Source: Spongiibacter marinus (GTDB lineage: Bacteria > Pseudomonadota > Gammaproteobacteria > Pseudomonadales > Spongiibacteraceae). Taken from it: DNA of 64,000 bases. A model generated the notes under the pieces. It had not been told where the DNA came from, did not search any database, and was given only the letters and a program-made list of their open reading frames with translations. This document shows positions 26,028-35,166 of this stretch, one piece after another. Position numbers and translations under genes: made by a program. Position 1 is the stretch's first letter, and each line of letters opens with the position of its first letter. Where the stretch lies: contig NZ_JAFBBD010000001.1 in NCBI RefSeq assembly GCF_016906995.1, forward strand, positions 62,001-126,000, read 5' to 3'.

Positions 26028-27345
26028 CGCCCGCCTCCGCCATCAGGGCTTCGATGTCTTCAACCGACTTAGGCACTGACGCCGTCAGCACCTCACAGCC
26101 GGACTTACTCACCACCACATCGTCTTCAATACGAATGCCAATCCCGCGCCAACGCGGCTCGACGGCGTCGTTGTCGGGGGCAACATAAATACCCGGCTCG
26201 ATGGTTAACACCATACCTTCTTCGAGCACCCGCCATTCGCCGCCGACCTTGTAATCACCCACATCGTGCACATCCATACCGAGCCAATGCCCGGCCCGGT
26301 GCATATAAAATGGCTTATAGGCCTCGGTTTCTATCAGCTCAGACAAATCACCCGTTAACAGCCCGAGCCTCAACAGGCCTTCGGTAATCACCTTCACTGT
26401 CGCTTCATGTGGCTGATTCCAATGATTACCCGGCTGCGTGGCTTCTATTGCCGCCAATTGCGCTTCCAGTACCACCTCGTAAAGGGCGCGCTGTTCATCA
26501 TTGAAGCGGCCATTGGCCGGAAAAGTACGCGTGATATCCGCGGCGTAACCCTCGAGCTCACAACCCGCATCAATCAGCACCAACTCGCCATCGCGGATCA
26601 CGCTGTTGTTTTCCACGTAATGCAAGATACAGCCGTTTTTCCCCGCACCGACAATACTGCTGTAGGCTGGGAAGCGCGCGCCGGCCATTGCAAATTCATG
26701 CTGAATTTCGGCTTCAAGCTGGTATTCATAAACCCCGGGGCGGCAGTAACGCATCGCTCGGCAGTGAGCCTTTGCAGAGATCTCGCCAGCGCGACGCATA
26801 ATCCGCAATTCCGCCGCGCTCTTATACAAACGCATATCGTGGAGCAAGTGGTCGAGGTCGAGAAACTCGCCTGGTGGCTGGGCGCCGCTGCGCACTTTGG
26901 AGCGAATAACATTGACCCAGTTCATAACCTGCTGATCAAACTCTGCGTGCCGCCCCATCGCGTAGTAAACACGCTGCCGACCTTCGATTAGCCCGGGTAA
27001 AATATCGTCGATATCCGCAATGGGGAACGCATCATCGGCGCCATATTCCGAGCAGGCGCCCTCGGGGCCAGCGCGATACCCGTCCCACAGCTCCATGGCG
27101 GGGTCGCGCTCGCGGCAAAACAGAATGTATTCACCCTGCGGGCGCCCCGGCAACAACACCAATACTGCCTCGGGCTCGTCGAATCCGCTCAGATAAAAGA
27201 AGTCGCTGTCCTGCCGAAAGGGGTAGTCGGAGTCTCGGCTTCGCGTGCGCAACGACGCCGACGGCACAATGGCAATGCTACCCGGCTCGAGCAGGGCCAT
27301 TAAATTCTTACGGCGACGCGCAAATTCCTGCTTACTGATGCTCAT
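26017..27345 (-). CDS. pepP: Xaa-Pro aminopeptidase PepP
   Basis: The 442-residue metallopeptidase removes N-terminal residues preceding proline. It has the N-terminal domain of AMP_N type (EFARRRKNLMALLEPGSIAIV, DSDFFYLSGFDEPEAVLVL) and a C-terminal pita-bread catalytic domain. Metal ligands are visible in LVLIDAGCELEGYAADITRTFP (two Asp), GHWLGMDVHDVGDY (His), and LTIEPGIYV and GIGIRIEDDVVV (Glu). It overlaps ubiH and follows ygfB by 72 bases. Confidence 0.96.
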   Translation of the reverse strand: MSISKQEFARRRKNLMALLEPGSIAIVPSASLRTRSRDSDYPFRQDSDFFYLSGFDEPEAVLVLLPGRPQGEYILFCRERDPAMELWDGYRAGPEGACSEYGADDAFPIADIDDILPGLIEGRQRVYYAMGRHAEFDQQVMNWVNVIRSKVRSGAQPPGEFLDLDHLLHDMRLYKSAAELRIMRRAGEISAKAHCRAMRYCRPGVYEYQLEAEIQHEFAMAGARFPAYSSIVGAGKNGCILHYVENNSVIRDGELVLIDAGCELEGYAADITRTFPANGRFNDEQRALYEVVLEAQLAAIEATQPGNHWNQPHEATVKVITEGLLRLGLLTGDLSELIETEAYKPFYMHRAGHWLGMDVHDVGDYKVGGEWRVLEEGMVLTIEPGIYVAPDNDAVEPRWRGIGIRIEDDVVVSKSGCEVLTASVPKSVEDIEALMAEAGDGR

Positions 27346-27417
27346 AGTGTCCCTGATGTGTATGATCTTGAGGAGCTTATCACAGCTGTTTTTACGGGAA
27401 ATTGATCTACTCGGTTG

Positions 27418-28005
27418 TCAGTGCAATCGCTCGCCCTTGGGCTTCTTCGTCGCCGGGGTGGCGGCGTTACACTCAAGAAAAATGGTCATCGCCACGACTC
27501 GCACATACTCGCAGATCTCCACGTAGTCTTGCTCGCCGTCTTCATCGTCGGCCTGATCAGCAGAAATTTGCGCAATGGCCGCCAAGTCGCTCAATGCCTC
27601 GCGGCTCTCTTTAGACAGCGCATCCAAGGCATCACCCTCGCTCTGCCGCTGCTTTCCGGCCATCGCAAAGCCAGTGAGAAAACCCTGCACCCACTGACCG
27701 AGGCTGACAATGCGCTGTCCCAAATCCAGCTCGTCTCCCGGCAGCATTAACTGCAGTGCCAAGTCCTCACTGCCCAGTGCTTCCAGCGCGCTCTTATAAA
27801 CGCCGAATAAGGCATCGGCATCGTCAGGGTTGGGCATCTCGATATCCAGCAGCTCCGTACAGTGCTTTAACCACGCCTGGCGCTCGACTCGACCGCCCAC
27901 AGACAAAAAGCCAACGGCATAGCCGTGGAGCTCCGCCGGGGGCTGCAAAGCACCTAAATTAAGGAATAGATTAGCGAGATCATCGTGGTCAAACTCGTTA
28001 GACAT
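27418..28005 (-). CDS. ygfB: YgfB/YecA family (UPF0149) protein
   Basis: The 195-residue protein starts at ATG 28005 (MSNEFDHDDLANLFLNLG); the frame is open further upstream without typical sequence. It is an all-helical acidic protein with LGQRIVSLGQWVQGFLTGFAMAG, characteristic of the YgfB family. In P. aeruginosa YgfB has been linked to control of ampDh3 and beta-lactam resistance; the function here is unknown. It is the first gene of the ygfB-pepP-ubiH-ubiI operon and is divergent from the ZapA-linked genes. Confidence 0.9.
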   Translation of the reverse strand: MSNEFDHDDLANLFLNLGALQPPAELHGYAVGFLSVGGRVERQAWLKHCTELLDIEMPNPDDADALFGVYKSALEALGSEDLALQLMLPGDELDLGQRIVSLGQWVQGFLTGFAMAGKQRQSEGDALDALSKESREALSDLAAIAQISADQADDEDGEQDYVEICEYVRVVAMTIFLECNAATPATKKPKGERLH

Positions 28006-28168
28006 TGCGCATTCCAAGGGCATCAAAGACTGGAGGCGCATGGTAGCGCTGATCCGCCGCAAAATCGAATACCCGCCGCGATTCACACCGCCGCGTATAA
28101 CCGTTGACCGAGCGCTGGCACCCACTCTACTATGACGACATCATTCCCGGCCGTGGAACTAGGCAATA

Positions 28169-28378
28169 ATGGACGATCGACAGCTGCAGGTTTTGGAACG
28201 AAAAGTCGATGAGCTCATCCAACTGTGCGAACAATTGGATGCAGAGAACCGCACTCTCAAATCCGAAACGCAAAACTGGAAGATTGAGCGCGAAGCGCTG
28301 ATCGAAAAAACCGACACGGCCCGGGCAAAAGTCGACGCGATGATCCAGCGCCTGCGCGCATTGGAAAAAGAATGCTGA
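28169..28378 (+). CDS. TIGR02449 family small coiled-coil protein
   Basis: A 69-residue, almost wholly helical heptad-repeat protein (LQVLERKVDELIQLCEQLDAENRTLKS... RLRALEKEC). It precedes zapA by 31 bases. Proteins of this family lie upstream of zapA in many gammaproteobacteria and look like ZapB (a cell-division coiled coil). A role with ZapA at the FtsZ ring is plausible but unproven. Confidence 0.85.
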   Translation: MDDRQLQVLERKVDELIQLCEQLDAENRTLKSETQNWKIEREALIEKTDTARAKVDAMIQRLRALEKEC

Positions 28379-28409
28379 TGACTCGCCCCAGCCACATGGA
28401 GACGACAAG

Positions 28410-28718
28410 GTGAGTAAAGAAACGGTCATCGTTAAAATTCTCGACAAGGAGTATCAGGTTGCCTGCCCGAGTGACGAGCAAACAGGCTTGCTGGAAGCGG
28501 CCCGCTACCTCGACCAGCAGATGCGCCAAATACGCAACTCCGGAAAAATTATTGGCCTGGAGCGCATCGCCGTGATGGCTGCACTAAACATTGCCTACGA
28601 GCTACGCGAAGCCAGCAAAAGCGGCGTCAGCACGGAGCAAGAGGCCACGGTAAGCAAGCGCATTACCGATAAAATTGACGACACCCTCAACCGCTGCCGC
28701 CAACTCGATATCGGCTAA
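28410..28718 (+). CDS. zapA: Cell division protein ZapA
   Basis: The 102-residue protein starts at GTG 28410 with GGAG 9 bases upstream. The N-terminal globular part is VTVIVKILDKEYQVAC-like, and the C-terminal part is a coiled coil (QMRQIRNSGKIIGLERIAVMAALNIAYEL). ZapA cross-links FtsZ protofilaments at the division site. It is followed by 6S RNA and fau, an arrangement conserved from enterobacteria to pseudomonads. Confidence 0.93.
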   Translation: MSKETVIVKILDKEYQVACPSDEQTGLLEAARYLDQQMRQIRNSGKIIGLERIAVMAALNIAYELREASKSGVSTEQEATVSKRITDKIDDTLNRCRQLDIG

Positions 28719-28760
28719 CCACCCTGTTAAGCACGTGGGCCTATCGGTATACTGTGAATT

Positions 28761-28933
28761 CCTGGGATATGCGCTAGGCCGTCAGACCCCTGAGCCGATG
28801 CTTTAAAACCCGGAGCGAACCAGCCAGTATTTGTGTGCATGTCCGCGTGACGGAAAGCCTAAAAATGCTGCGGTAAGTTCCACCTTGAACCGCTGGGTTC
28901 AAGGGCCACGCGGCCGGCGGTATCCTGGGTCCT
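28761..28933 (+). ncRNA. ssrS: 6S RNA
   Basis: The zapA-fau gap holds the conserved 6S location and sequence blocks: CCCCTGAGCCGATG on the 5' side and CTTGAACC...GGGTTCAAGGG on the 3' side, as in pseudomonad 6S RNAs. The outer stem pairs CCTGGGATA (28761-28769) with TATCCTGGG (28921-28929), with two G-U pairs. A TATACT box at 28748-28753 suits a start near 28760. 6S RNA binds sigma70 RNA polymerase in stationary phase. Exact ends are estimates. Confidence 0.9.
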
Positions 28934-28974
28934 ACCTTTTCAGGCAGCGCCTTCAACCACAACCCGCCTTCACT

Positions 28975-29574
28975 ATGGATGCATCGAGCAAAAACCAGCT
29001 CCGCCAACGTCTTCGGCAACAACGGCGCGACCTACCGGCCGCCACTCAACGGCGCGCTGCCAAGCGCCTGCTTCAACAGCTGAGGAAACTACCCGAATTC
29101 CAGCGCGCTCGACATATTGCTCTGTACAGTGCCAGCGACGGTGAAATCTCCACCAACGAGGTGCTTCGCTACTGCCAGCAACGCGGCAAGGTGTGCTACT
29201 TACCGGTTATTCACCGAGACACCAAACAGGCGCAAATGCGTTTCCATCGCCACGCCCCGGGGCAAACCCTGCGCAGCAACACCTTTAACATCCCGGAGCC
29301 CAATGCCCTGCGCCGCCGACAGATAGACCCTGCCCGCCTCGATATGATGCTGCTACCACTGGTTGGTTTCGATCGCCGGGGCAATCGCTTGGGCATGGGC
29401 GGCGGCTACTACGACCGAGCGCTGGCCTTTAAGCAGCGCCGCAATGCGGCAAACACGCCCCTACTGATCGGCCTGGCCCACCATCTACAGGAAGTGGAGC
29501 GCTTACCGATACAGCACTGGGATATCCCCCTCGACTGGGTCGCCACCGACCGAGAAATTTTTGCCGCGCGTTAA
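28975..29574 (+). CDS. fau: 5-formyltetrahydrofolate cyclo-ligase
   Basis: The 199-residue enzyme converts 5-formyl-THF to methenyl-THF with ATP. The start ATG 28975 is chosen because the upstream extension of the frame lies within 6S RNA. Family motifs are LRQRLRQQRRDLP at the N-terminus and DMMLLPLVGFDRRGNRLGMGGGYYDRAL near residues 122-150. It is processed or transcribed downstream of 6S RNA, as in E. coli. Its stop shares TTAA with the stop of ilvA on the other strand. Confidence 0.95.
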   Translation: MDASSKNQLRQRLRQQRRDLPAATQRRAAKRLLQQLRKLPEFQRARHIALYSASDGEISTNEVLRYCQQRGKVCYLPVIHRDTKQAQMRFHRHAPGQTLRSNTFNIPEPNALRRRQIDPARLDMMLLPLVGFDRRGNRLGMGGGYYDRALAFKQRRNAANTPLLIGLAHHLQEVERLPIQHWDIPLDWVATDREIFAAR

Positions 29575-31088
29575 CTGAGAAACTGTTGGTACGCGAGGTT
29601 GTCGGTCTCTTCATGGAAGGGGTACGCCAGTTTGTCGAGAAAAGCCTCCACCGCTTTCCGCTCAGACTTATCCGCTTGCAGGCCCACCAACACCCGGCCG
29701 TAAGCGGCACCGTGATTGCGGTAGTGAAAGAGCGAAATATTCCAGCGATTACCCAAACGCGTCAGGAAATTCATCAAGGCGCCAGGGCGCTCAGGGAATT
29801 CAAACCGATACAGCAATTCATTGGCGACCGCGCTGGGGCGATGACCACCGACCATATGGCGGATATGTAGCTTGGCCATCTCGTTGTCGGTCATGTCTTC
29901 GACCCGGTAGCCCAACTTGCGCAAGGATTCGACGACCTCCGTCCGCCCTTGCCCGCCGGCCGCAACGGCAACGCCAACAAAAATTTGCGCGTCGCGATCG
30001 TCGCCATAGCGGTAGTTGAACTCAGTGATATTGCGCTTACCCAGGGCAGCACAGAATTTTTTGAAGCTCCCGGGCTGCTCGGGAATGGTGACACTCAAGA
30101 TCGCCTCGCGCTGTTCACCAATTTCTGTGCGCTCCGAGATATAGCGCAGGCGATCGAAATTGGTGTTCGCGCCACTGTCAATCGCCAACAGCGTCTGGCC
30201 TTCACAGCCGTGCTGTTCAACATATTTCTTGAGACCGGCGAGCGCCAGTGCCCCTGCGGGCTCGGCAATCGAGCGGGTATCGTCAAAGATATCCTTGATT
30301 GCTGCGCAAATTTCATCGGTATTTGCCGTGACAACCTCATCGACGGTTTTACGCAGTACCCGGAAGGTTTCCTTGCCGATTTGTGCCACGGCAACGCCGT
30401 CGGCGAAAATCCCGACCTCTTTCAAGCGCACTCGACGCTGCTTTTCCAGAGCGACTTTTAGGCAGGCGGCATCTTCGGGCTCCACCGCAATAACGCGGAC
30501 ATCCGGGCGTACATATTTGATGTAGGCCGCCACTCCAGCAGCGAGACCGCCGCCACCTACCGGCACGAATACCGCGTCGAGCGGCCCGGTAACTTGCCGC
30601 AAGATTTCCATGCCAACGGTGCCCTGCCCCGCAATAACATCGGGGTCGTCATAGGGGTGGACATACACCATGCCTTTTTCCTGCACGAGCTTTTGGGCAT
30701 AGGCCGAAGCCTCATCGTAGGTGTCCCCGTGTAACACCACCTTGCCACCGCGCGAACGCACCGCATCCACTTTGATCTGCGGTGTGGTTTTAGGCATCAC
30801 AATTGTTGCTTTCACCCCCAGCTTTAGCGCTGACAGAGCCAAGCCCTGAGCGTGGTTTCCCGCCGACGCGGCCACCACGCCCTGGCGGCGCTCGGCCTCG
30901 CTGAGATTGACCATTTTGTTATAGGCGCCGCGCAACTTGAACGAAAATACCGGCTGTAAGTCCTCGCGCTTGAGCAGCACGGTGTTATTCAGTCTTTTCG
31001 ACAGCAGACGTGCCTCGTCCACAGGTGACTCGATAGCAACATCGTAGACCCGGGCATCGAGAATTTTCTTGATGTAACTCTGTGGCAT
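29571..31088 (-). CDS. ilvA: Threonine ammonia-lyase, biosynthetic
   Basis: The 505-residue PLP enzyme deaminates threonine to 2-oxobutyrate, the first step of isoleucine synthesis. The start ATG 31088 gives MPQSYIKKILDARVYDVA; the longer frame reaches into unlikely sequence. The PLP lysine lies in PVFSFKLRGAYNKM, the Gly-rich phosphate loop is PVGGGGLAAG, and two ACT-like regulatory domains follow from residue ~325 (ILSVTIPEQPGSFKKFCAAL and YRFEFPERPGALMNFLTRL). Two ACT domains match the feedback-inhibited biosynthetic type rather than the catabolic one. Confidence 0.95.
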   Translation of the reverse strand: MPQSYIKKILDARVYDVAIESPVDEARLLSKRLNNTVLLKREDLQPVFSFKLRGAYNKMVNLSEAERRQGVVAASAGNHAQGLALSALKLGVKATIVMPKTTPQIKVDAVRSRGGKVVLHGDTYDEASAYAQKLVQEKGMVYVHPYDDPDVIAGQGTVGMEILRQVTGPLDAVFVPVGGGGLAAGVAAYIKYVRPDVRVIAVEPEDAACLKVALEKQRRVRLKEVGIFADGVAVAQIGKETFRVLRKTVDEVVTANTDEICAAIKDIFDDTRSIAEPAGALALAGLKKYVEQHGCEGQTLLAIDSGANTNFDRLRYISERTEIGEQREAILSVTIPEQPGSFKKFCAALGKRNITEFNYRYGDDRDAQIFVGVAVAAGGQGRTEVVESLRKLGYRVEDMTDNEMAKLHIRHMVGGHRPSAVANELLYRFEFPERPGALMNFLTRLGNRWNISLFHYRNHGAAYGRVLVGLQADKSERKAVEAFLDKLAYPFHEETDNLAYQQFLS

Positions 31089-31195
31089 GTTGTCGGAGAC
31101 TCCAATTGCGGCCTGCTGGCGGGATGATCGTATACCAAACGGCAAGTCTAACGCGTCGCTGCGCGCTCCACCATGCTGCGAGCAATTCAGAAGCA

Positions 31196-31220
31196 CAAAA
31201 AAGCCCGCCGTAGCGGGCTT
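31196..31220 (-). terminator. Rho-independent terminator of the kinase-regulator-TonB operon
   Basis: Arms AAGCCCGC and GCGGGCTT with a CGTA loop. The A-run at 31196-31202 becomes the T-tract in the minus direction, 19 bases after the TonB-like gene. Confidence 0.88.
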
Positions 31221-31238
31221 TAATTCACTCGGCTGCTC

Positions 31239-32030
31239 TTATCCGCCGAGGCGCCAACCAAACCGCACCTGCGCCGACGACGCCTGCGGCTCGCCGCCGA
31301 GAGTCTCCGGGGTAAAGCTACACTTCATAATGGCCTCTAGCGCTGCGTTATCCAGTCGTTCTACGCCACTGCTCTGCTGTACCTCTCCACTGACGACCTG
31401 CCCCTGCGCATCGATGGCAAATGTCATCGTCACCGTGCCTTCCTGCTTCAAGCGGATCGACGCACGGGGATAACGCGGCTTGCGGCAACTACTCCAATCC
31501 ACGCTTGCCGGGATGCGCTCGGCATTTGCCTTGGGTTTAGGTTTTGCAGCCACTTTCGGAGCGACGGGTGCCGCGGGCTTAGCCTGAGCGGCCAAGGCCT
31601 TTTTACGGGCCAATTCAGCCTGCCGGGCGCGCTGCTCAGCCGCCTCTGCCGCTTCCTTGGCTGCCTCTGCCGCCGCTTGCGCCTGAGCGAGCGCCATCGC
31701 CTGCTCTTCCAGCACCGCACTCTGTTCTTGCTGTCGCAAGGCCTGTTCACGCTGGTTGAAGGTTTGCTCTAAACGCTGTTCCCATGCAAGCAGGACATCC
31801 TGCTCATCATCCGCCAGCTCGGCATCTGCCAGCGAGGCAAATACCTGCACCGTTTCAACGGTTGCCGACTCATCGGCTGCGCCATCCCCCAAGCTCATTA
31901 ACCACGCCGCCAGTCCTGCCGCTGCGCACACTGCGAACAGCACCACAGCGATAAACATTTCCGCCGACTGCACCAAACTTTTCTTGGGAGCACTGCTGGC
32001 CGACACGTCACTATTCATCATTGTATTCAT
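31239..32030 (-). CDS. TonB/TolA-like membrane-anchored protein
   Basis: The 263-residue protein has one N-terminal transmembrane helix (residues ~24-46), a long Ala/Glu/Gln coiled-coil region (~85-150, ALAQAQAAAEAAKEAAEAAEQRARQAEL) like TolA, a Pro/Lys/Ala linker, and a C-terminal TonB-type domain (YPRASIRLKQEGTVTMTFAIDAQGQVVSGEVQQSSGVERLDNAALEAI). It lacks ExbB/ExbD neighbours and instead follows the two-component genes by 22 bases in the same operon. The start may be any of three near methionines at 32030-32015. It might transmit inner-membrane energy or bridge the envelope, but this cannot be shown from sequence. Confidence 0.8.
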   Translation of the reverse strand: MNTMMNSDVSASSAPKKSLVQSAEMFIAVVLFAVCAAAGLAAWLMSLGDGAADESATVETVQVFASLADAELADDEQDVLLAWEQRLEQTFNQREQALRQQEQSAVLEEQAMALAQAQAAAEAAKEAAEAAEQRARQAELARKKALAAQAKPAAPVAPKVAAKPKPKANAERIPASVDWSSCRKPRYPRASIRLKQEGTVTMTFAIDAQGQVVSGEVQQSSGVERLDNAALEAIMKCSFTPETLGGEPQASSAQVRFGWRLGG

Positions 32031-32052
32031 TATTATCGTTATCTCTGCAGCA

Positions 32053-33102
32053 TCAGGCGGTCAGACCAAACAAGCGACCAATACGCTTGAATACCCCGCG
32101 GCGGTCACTGGGTGGCTCTGGCGCTTTTTCAGCAGCCAGACGCAGTGTCTGCTCTGGATTCTTTTGCAAAATATCGAAGCGCCGCACCGCCAAATTAACA
32201 CTGCCGCGCAGCATCCCCTCGCTGATAGGTTTGCTCAGGAAGCGGTAGATTTGCCCGCGATTGATCAATTCAATTCCCAAGCCGGCATCAGCTCGCGAGG
32301 TTAGTACTATGGCCACCAGCGATGGGTGATGCTGGCGCAGAGCGGTCAGCAGGTGCGTCACGCTCTCGCCGCCGATAGATAGCTCGGTGATGATCACGCC
32401 GATATTTTCTGACTCCAGCGCCTCAAGTGCGCCGTCCAGATCAACCGCGGTAAATACCGGGCGATCTTTGTGCAACACGCGCTGCAGAACGTCGCGGGTG
32501 GTGCTGTCTTCGTCCAGCACCAGGATGCCCGTTTCATTGCGAAGCGCCTCCGGACCTGCGGCGATATCAACTACCGTTTTCGCCGTGGGCGCAGACAGCT
32601 CCGGCGCCTCGGCGGTTTCGCCCGGCTCAGCGGCCTCAGCACTTGGCTGAGCCTCATCAGTGGTTTCTTCAACCTCGCTGTGATTCAGCTCAGCACTGAC
32701 ATCCTCAGCCACATCGACCTCAGAGGCCTTTACCGCCGCAGCGATGGTGTCGCGCAATTCGTTATTCGACCAAGGCTTGTTGATGAAACGGAAAATTTCG
32801 CCATCATTTATCGCGCCCAATATGGCGCTTAAATCCGAGTAGCCGGTCAGCAATACACGGATCGCTCTCGGCCGGAGCTCGCGCGCTGTGCGCAGAACCT
32901 CGACACCCGTCATTTCCGGCATACGCTGATCAGAGACGATAACATCGACATCTTCTTGCTCTAACAACGCCACCGCGTCCGCGCCACAATTGGCGGTAAA
33001 CACTTGATAGCGACTGCGAAACAAAGCCTTTAGGGCGACGAGAATTCTCGGCTCGTCATCCACGAATAAAATCTTTGCCTTACTTTCAATGCCTTCAGTC
33101 AT
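32053..33102 (-). CDS. Response regulator with two receiver domains, second with Glu at the phosphorylation site
   Basis: The 349-residue protein starts at ATG 33102 (GAGGAG 6 bases upstream). Receiver 1 (residues ~10-125) has the acidic pair in FVDDEP, phospho-acceptor Asp58 in VIVSDQRMPEMTG and Lys in FINKPW. An Ala/Glu-rich linker (~130-185) leads to receiver 2 (~190-310), which keeps LVLDEDS and FLSKPI but has Glu240 (VIITELSIGG) where Asp is expected. There is no DNA-binding, GGDEF or other output domain, so it likely acts by protein contact. The kinase gene is 10 bases upstream. Confidence 0.9.
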   Translation of the reverse strand: MTEGIESKAKILFVDDEPRILVALKALFRSRYQVFTANCGADAVALLEQEDVDVIVSDQRMPEMTGVEVLRTARELRPRAIRVLLTGYSDLSAILGAINDGEIFRFINKPWSNNELRDTIAAAVKASEVDVAEDVSAELNHSEVEETTDEAQPSAEAAEPGETAEAPELSAPTAKTVVDIAAGPEALRNETGILVLDEDSTTRDVLQRVLHKDRPVFTAVDLDGALEALESENIGVIITELSIGGESVTHLLTALRQHHPSLVAIVLTSRADAGLGIELINRGQIYRFLSKPISEGMLRGSVNLAVRRFDILQKNPEQTLRLAAEKAPEPPSDRRGVFKRIGRLFGLTA

Positions 33103-33112
33103 CACGTACTCC

Positions 33113-34906
33113 TCAAACCGCGCTGTCACTGAGAATAATGCTGTCTTCGGTCACAACGGCTTGTTCTGGAACGGCCTTGCCCGCTATCGGCAGGCTGACA
33201 ACAAACTCGGTCCCGACACCCGGCTCCGACTCCACTGAGATGCGGCCGCCGTGATCTTCGATAATGCGAAACACAATGGACAAACCAAGGCCCGTACCTT
33301 CACCGACAGGCTTGGTAGTAAAGAAGGGCTCAAAGATATGCGCGGCGGTTTCGGCATCCATACCGCAGCCACTATCGCGTACGCGCACCACGGCATTGTC
33401 GCCGTCAACAGCGGTGCTGAGTGTCAGGGTTCCATTGCCATCCATCGCCTGAGCGGCATTATTGATTAAGTTCAGAAATACTTGGTTCAACTGAGACGGT
33501 GCGCAACTAATATCGGGTAGCTCGCCAAAGTTGCGCTGAATGTCCAGGTCTTTGATTTGGTTTTGGCAAATCTTCAAGGAGGTTTCGATCCCCTCATTCA
33601 GGTCGAAGAGCTCGGTTTGCGAGCGATCTACCCGGCTGAAGTTTTTCAGGCTCATAACCAATTCAGCAATTTGTTCTAAGCCGTATTGGGCATCGCCCAA
33701 TAGCATGTCGAACTCGCCGCGGCTTTCTTCGTCGATCACATCCTCCATGGAGGACACCAACTCCCGCACAATTGACACGTTGCTGTTGGCGTAGCCGAGA
33801 GGCGTATTAATTTCATGGGCGACACCCGCCACCATTTGCCCCAAGGAAGCCATTTTTTCAGATTGGATCAGTTGTGCCTGCTGCAGACGCAAGTCTTCCA
33901 AGGCGGTGCTCAAATCACGGGTGCGCTCGGCGACGATACCTTCCAGATTGATATTGGCATCCTGCAGCTCCATGTTCACTTGGTCCAGCTCTTGGAATGA
34001 GCCGCGCAAACGCCAGGCGATCAAACCAAAGGCCAGCAGCAGCGCCGCCGCGTAGACAGCCAGGGTTTGGCGGTTGCGATCTGCCGCTGCCTGCAACTGG
34101 GAAAAGTGGTTCTCATAGCGCGTCTTGAGCGTTGCCAGTGCGCCGGCAGCACCGGTTTCTGCGATCTCGTCCAGTTGCTGATTCAACTCATCTCGAGTGA
34201 AGCGCAGACCGTCCACCGTATCGAGCAGTTGCGAAAGCGCCGCCAGTGCGTCGGTATCCTCCAGAGCACTGGCCTGAACCGCGATACTTCCACTCAACTG
34301 GTCTAGCAGCTCTGCGTTTTCTGCTGTTGAGATAATGCTGTACTGCGTCGCTTCACGAATCAGTCGCTTGATGTCGCGCCCGAGAGCAGCTTCCGATTCT
34401 ATCGCCGGTGCGCTGAGCACCGAAACACCGCCGCTGCGCATCGCCGCAAACAGCAGGCGCAAGCGACGCAGCGTTTCCTGGTAGGGCTCCAATGCATCCA
34501 ACTTGGCTTTCGTGCTGCGCAGGAAGTCGTTTAACGCGCGGTCCACAAGCGGCGCCTGCCCCTTGAGGCCAGCCTGACCAAAACCGATCTGGCGCGACTG
34601 CTCATCGAAGCGCTCCGCGGCGGCCAGCATAGCCAGCGGCTCACTTTCTAATTGCAGCGGTGCACGCACGATGGCCCGATTGAGCTGTCGATCTGCGGTG
34701 TTTACGGCTTCTAACTGCTCCATGCGTACCACATGCAGCCCGGTTTCCAGCGGTGTTCTCAAGGTAACCCACAACAAATAGCCCAGCACGGTAAATGCCA
34801 GCAAAATAGCCAGCGGCGCAAACACGCGCTGAATACCTAGTTGGCTCACTGCTGATGTTGTCGACCCTCGAACCGCTCCTTCTTTTATTTTTCTTATTCG
34901 GCTCAT
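33113..34906 (-). CDS. Membrane sensor histidine kinase
   Basis: The 597-residue protein has transmembrane helices at ~28-49 and ~281-300, enclosing a ~230-residue all-helical periplasmic domain (it resembles the DAHL type of double helical sensor domains, by eye only). A coiled coil (~305-350) leads to the phospho-acceptor His364 in [20 protein letters not shown], then the ATPase domain with N box ([11 protein letters not shown]), D/F boxes ([15 protein letters not shown]) and G box ([10 protein letters not shown]). The start has AGGAG 5 bases upstream. It is first in an operon with a double-receiver regulator and a TonB-like protein. Confidence 0.93.
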   Translation of the reverse strand: MSRIRKIKEGAVRGSTTSAVSQLGIQRVFAPLAILLAFTVLGYLLWVTLRTPLETGLHVVRMEQLEAVNTADRQLNRAIVRAPLQLESEPLAMLAAAERFDEQSRQIGFGQAGLKGQAPLVDRALNDFLRSTKAKLDALEPYQETLRRLRLLFAAMRSGGVSVLSAPAIESEAALGRDIKRLIREATQYSIISTAENAELLDQLSGSIAVQASALEDTDALAALSQLLDTVDGLRFTRDELNQQLDEIAETGAAGALATLKTRYENHFSQLQAAADRNRQTLAVYAAALLLAFGLIAWRLRGSFQELDQVNMELQDANINLEGIVAERTRDLSTALEDLRLQQAQLIQSEKMASLGQMVAGVAHEINTPLGYANSNVSIVRELVSSMEDVIDEESRGEFDMLLGDAQYGLEQIAELVMSLKNFSRVDRSQTELFDLNEGIETSLKICQNQIKDLDIQRNFGELPDISCAPSQLNQVFLNLINNAAQAMDGNGTLTLSTAVDGDNAVVRVRDSGCGMDAETAAHIFEPFFTTKPVGEGTGLGLSIVFRIIEDHGGRISVESEPGVGTEFVVSLPIAGKAVPEQAVVTEDSIILSDSAV

Positions 34907-35166
34907 GCCGTCTCCTAAAGCAACCCTTCCCCCGGGAATCCCGGAAATACCGGCTTAGCAGCCAGTACTACTCTAACGACCGATTTTGTTGTTTCTATAG
35001 TCTTGCTAGAGTCGCCATTTTTATGATGTGTAATAGGTTGGCGACCGTCGAGGATAAAAGCTCATCACCCAAATGTCTAGGCGCCCGGAAACCGCCTTGC
35101 GGCTCGCATTCGCCACAGCGCAGTTTTATACTTGCCGCTCTCAGTTCTCAGCGCAGCGAATCCACC

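Noticed and set aside
28831-28974. An N-terminal extension of fau
   Set aside because: It lies in the 3' half of 6S RNA, and the family N-terminus begins at ATG 28975.
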